DNA of 64,000 bases, taken from positions 41,922,001 to 41,986,000 of the forward strand of contig NC_092524.1 of assembly GCF_037038585.1 (NCBI RefSeq), given 5' to 3'. The notes beneath the pieces were generated by a model, which ran no database searches, was not told the DNA's origin, and was given only the letters and a program-made list of their open reading frames with translations. Numbering within the stretch: position 1 is the first letter of the stretch; every line of letters begins with the position of its first letter. The position numbers were made by a program, and so were the translations under genes. This DNA is from Patagioenas fasciata. Its lineage: Eukaryota; Chordata; Aves; Columbiformes; Columbidae. Shown piece after piece: positions 60,332 through 64,000 of this stretch.

Positions 60332-63300
60332 TGCATGTGTTTTAGGATTTGTTTTAATACAGCAGTACTTTGAAAGATGTACCGATTTACATGTGGGTTA
60401 TATGGATGAAAATGCAATTTATTAAAATTGAATTTAATTTTGTATTTAATCCAGATGCACGGGTTACAATAATAAACTTCACTTAGCATGAGAAGTGTCT
60501 GGTGTTGATAATTCTGATGAACAGTTTGATGTGGTACGATCCAGGTGTATACAAATTATGTTGTCTCTTGGGGTTTTAAAACATTGTAAATTCTTCAAGA
60601 GCTGATCTGAACTGTGCTGTGCCTGTCTTCAAAGATCCCATGGTATCTGCCATAATGCTTTTCCAAGATTATTAACCTTGAGTAAAGGGTTACTAGTGTT
60701 CTAGGGATGCTTATGTACTTCAAATGCAGAGGTAGTTGAGAGAAACAAAACTCAAACCCTTTGGTTTATTGGGCCAATGCTTTCTGTATAAGCTGATACT
60801 TTTAGGCAGTGTGAACTCTTTTTACCTAACATATTGAGTTGCTTGATGAAGGAAAAAATACTCTACCTTAGGCTATCTTCAGTGAGGTTCTGTCAGTGAT
60901 TTAGAGAGTTTTTTTCTGAAAGACCTTTCTCCTATAATCTGATAAAAAGCACCATGGCTGTAGGAGCACTTGTGCTGTCATTAAGAAGATTTGTAGAAGC
61001 TGGAGAATCTGTTAATTATTTTTCTGTTTGAAGACAGCTGTTTTGTTGGAGCATATCCATAAACAAAAGCAGTGCCTCTCAGAAACAAGCATCTTTCTTA
61101 CTTTTGAGGAAGGGTGTAAATTTTTTTGAGAAACTGTCAGGATTATTGTATTAGCTTGAAACAAAGATTAGCTTTGTAATTTGGAGTAGTAGCTGGATTT
61201 GCAGCATCCTCCTGGATAACTGAGGGATATTTTTCTCCAGTATGCATGTATTTTTTCTTAATTTCAGGAAATTTGGTACACTTATGGATATGCTCCTGCT
61301 GACTCCTAGGAAAAAGTGGCCTGTGGTGATGAACATCTTACTATGCCTAGGAGGTTGTGAATTCAATCTGATTAATTTAGATCATCCTAAATCTGCAGTC
61401 CCCTTAGGCTGAAAATAGAACTGTAGTGAGTTGTGAGATGATTGTAGTAAGTCAGTCAGTGGATAGTCACGATCCTTGTTTGGGTGAAAAAAACCCTCAA
61501 AAAGTTGAGGGAAGGGGTGTCAGCCAGGTTTAAAACACTGTGTAGGATTTTCTGCAAATATTTACTTTCATTTGAGAAGTAATTAGGTGGCACAGCCCTT
61601 AGATGATGTTTTGATGGGTTCGATTAGCTGCTGACACAGATAAAGGGACTGAGTCATGAATCTTTCTAATCTGCTAAAATATGCATTTTGTACAAGAACA
61701 AAGAAGCTCTCATACTGTTGTTGATGTCTTTGAAAACTAGTGTAAAAATGGGTCTTTTCAATCTTTCTGAAATTGCAGCTTTCGTACACTGTGCAAGAAG
61801 TAGAATAATTTGTCAGAGTAACTCCTGAACTTTTTTGTAATGGCTTTCACAAGATGATATAAAGAAATACTAAAATACCTGAGATAATCCGTGTAATTAC
61901 ATATGCTTTGCTCTGTTTAATAAAAAAGGATATTGAATAAGGAACCCCAATTTGATTGATTTTTATAGTAAAAACATATTTTTCGAAGTGTCTTCAGGGT
62001 TGACTATCAATAGCTTAAAAAAAGAAGAGAGGAAAAGAAAGAAACGCCCACAGAAAAACAAACCCCAAACCAAAAATATTACTTTTTAGTAAAAAGGGTC
62101 AGTCTTGCTTATCAGGTGTCTAGGCTTCTATGGTTTAGTTTCTTTATCGTAATTGAATTTCAGATTTATTTAAAGTAGTGACCTGAATACGTAGGTTTTT
62201 AATGTGAGTACATTTCTGTTTAACAAAACAAACAAACTGACCGTGATGCCACAGAATGTACGTCCTGTTTAGAAATCCTGTTGAAGGGTAGAGATGTTGT
62301 AGACTTGCATTAAAAGCCTGATTATACTCTTTTTCCAACCAGAAACTTGATCGTTACCACTGAGCCTTTGGCTTTCTCTCATTCTTTCTCATCAGAACTG
62401 TGATAACAAAATGGCTTAATACATGATACCAAATCATGAAAGCTTCATCCAGAAAAAGAGGTGCGCAATTTGAAACACCAACAGTGAAAATCTGATCTGG
62501 CATTATTGGAAAAGCTCCAGTTGCTGCCTTAACCTTTCAAACAAGCTCTTAAACATACTTGCTTGCAATTTTGCAAAATGTTGAATACAGTTAGCTTATA
62601 TTAGAGGAACTTGACGTTCAGCACTTCGAAGTGCTTGCTCATTAGTACTTAATTTGCGGAGCTTGGTAATTGGTAGTGTGTCTTACCATCTGTAGGAAAA
62701 TAGTTTAATTTCTACAAAATATGTATGTATATCTATAAAAAAAGCATATAGAAATGAACCTTGTAAGTCTAAACTACATAGTTATAATTTTTATTTAAAG
62801 TTTATTGCCTAATGTACCATATGTAGTTGAATAAACCCATTTTTTAGCATTCTTTGGTGTAAGTGCATTTGGTTAAAATGTTATACCTGCTTAATTGGCT
62901 TCAGAGACTTGCATTTCAGTATTTTCAAGATATCTCCAAGAGTTTACTTTCACCACTTAAATGGAAGATAAAAATATTTCTTATGTTTTTGATGTTCCTT
63001 GTAGTCACTAGTACAATTCAAATTGCATTAATTTGACTATACTTAGAAACGTTGCTTGGTTGTTATGCAATGAAATTTCATACCTTTTAGAAAAAATTAA
63101 AATACTATTTCTGTGTAAATGTACACGGAGTAGAGAGATCACTGCTTATAATGTTTGTTAGTATAAAGTCTGTGGTCTACATTGTAAGTAAGAAAATGTG
63201 CAAGTGAGGATTCTGCATATCAAGAATCTACATTTTGTGAAGACGTCTGGCTCAACTAGTAGAGGCATTGTTATCTTTCATGCTTCAATTGCAATTTAGA

Positions 63301-63447
63301 GAGAAAGGAAACAGTGATGACTTCTGTCGAAAATCAAGATAATATTTTCATTTCGATGGGCAGTTTTGATATTCTACTCAACTAGTAATTTATACAGGAA
63401 GATAGACATTTTGACAAATACTTTTTTGTGTTTGTTTCCCTACACAG

Positions 63448-63538
63448 ACAAAAGAAGTTGGTTTACTTGATGTAGACATATATGGGCCTTCAATTCCAAA
63501 GATGATGAACTTAAAAGGAAACCCAGAATTAACACCAA
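63448..63538 (+). CDS. NUBPL: NUBPL exon 4
   Basis: A 91-base exon encoding residues 106-135 plus one base: [20 protein letters not shown] then [20 protein letters not shown] is the Mrp/NBP35-family signature strand; the Asp residues after the Leu pair help coordinate the nucleotide-bound Mg ion. The acceptor is CCTACACAG and the donor consensus GTAAGT. It matches mammalian [20 protein letters not shown] closely. The rest of NUBPL, including the CxxC cluster-binding motif, lies beyond 64,000. Confidence 0.97.
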
Positions 63539-64000
63539 GTAAGTGCAAGTGATTTTTCTTGCTGTCTTTTTTGTCCAGGGGTAAGCATGGACCACTGATA
63601 GGTGCTTCTTTGGTGTGACACAGAAGGAATGCAAACAGGAGAAGATGACTTAATGTATTTTAAAAATTATTTTTAGAAATGAGGTTGCTTTCAAAGCTGC
63701 CTTGTACAACTAGGAGCAAATTCAGGGTAGTGGGGTTTTTTTAATATTGGCCCACAGTCTTTGGGAGTTTCATGGGTTATTACTAAAGACACTGGAAAGG
63801 GTAGCTAGGAAACAAAGATTATCATCAGTAGTTTTAAATTTGCTATATAGGATGCCACTATAGAAGACATTCAAATTAAAACCCAAAAAACGTTAGTCTA
63901 GGAAATGAAAGAAGGATCAGAACAGTAGCTTATATAAAATGTCATTGAAAAGATTGTATTTGATCTCTTTCTTCAGCCATACATCCCAGGCCACTTGATT
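63539..64000 (+). other. NUBPL: Start of NUBPL intron 4
   Basis: AT-rich intronic sequence after the GTAAGT donor, running off the window. No further exon or repeat is seen in it. Confidence 0.85.

Larger units (their letters stand above)
52433..63447 (+). other. NUBPL: NUBPL intron 3 (11 kb)
   Basis: A long phase-0 intron (donor GTAGGT, acceptor TTTCCCTACACAG). It contains two CR1 fragments, a 25-base poly(T) run, a 12-base C run, an isolated GC island near 56.8 kb with a CTCF-like site, and a coding-like stretch at 59.5-59.7 kb. Nothing else is recognised. Confidence 0.93.

Overview
This is vertebrate nuclear DNA, most likely from a bird. It is AT-rich and intron-dominated, with three CpG islands at gene starts. 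Its only recognisable interspersed repeats are CR1 LINEs, several ending in the 8-bp ATTCTGTG-type repeats typical of avian CR1. The protein matches (HEATR5A, DTD2, NUBPL) are neighbours on human chromosome 14q12, so the window is a conserved syntenic block. The species cannot be named from the sequence alone.

Layout. Positions 1 to about 11.8 kb (minus strand) hold the 5' end of HEATR5A: the exon with the start codon (CDS 415-540), a first intron of about 11 kb, and a CpG island (about 10.86-12.02 kb) that should hold the promoter and a non-coding first exon. About 12.0-21.1 kb is intergenic. 21,150-29,357 (minus) is a complete three-exon DTD2 gene encoding 167 aa; its CpG island spans about 28.8-29.6 kb. 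About 29.65-45.4 kb is intergenic and contains a 2.6-kb CR1 element (29.94-32.53 kb). From 45,899 to the window end (plus) lie the first four coding exons of NUBPL, including its P-loop motif, with a CpG island at about 45.55-46.5 kb; the gene continues beyond the window. DTD2 and NUBPL are transcribed away from each other. HEATR5A and DTD2 share a strand, DTD2 lying upstream of HEATR5A.

The genes have separate jobs: membrane-traffic scaffold (HEATR5A), tRNA proofreading (DTD2) and mitochondrial complex I iron-sulfur assembly (NUBPL). Nothing suggests co-regulation beyond proximity.

The points most worth checking are a CTCF-like site in an isolated GC island inside NUBPL intron 3; G-quadruplex-capable runs just inside the first introns of HEATR5A and NUBPL; a CR1 element whose reverse transcriptase is open over most of its length but has lost a catalytic Asp and has one stop; a few short exon-like open stretches in introns; and several perfect inverted repeats. 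I found no convincing novel multi-gene system. Most short open frames are chance-level or shadows.
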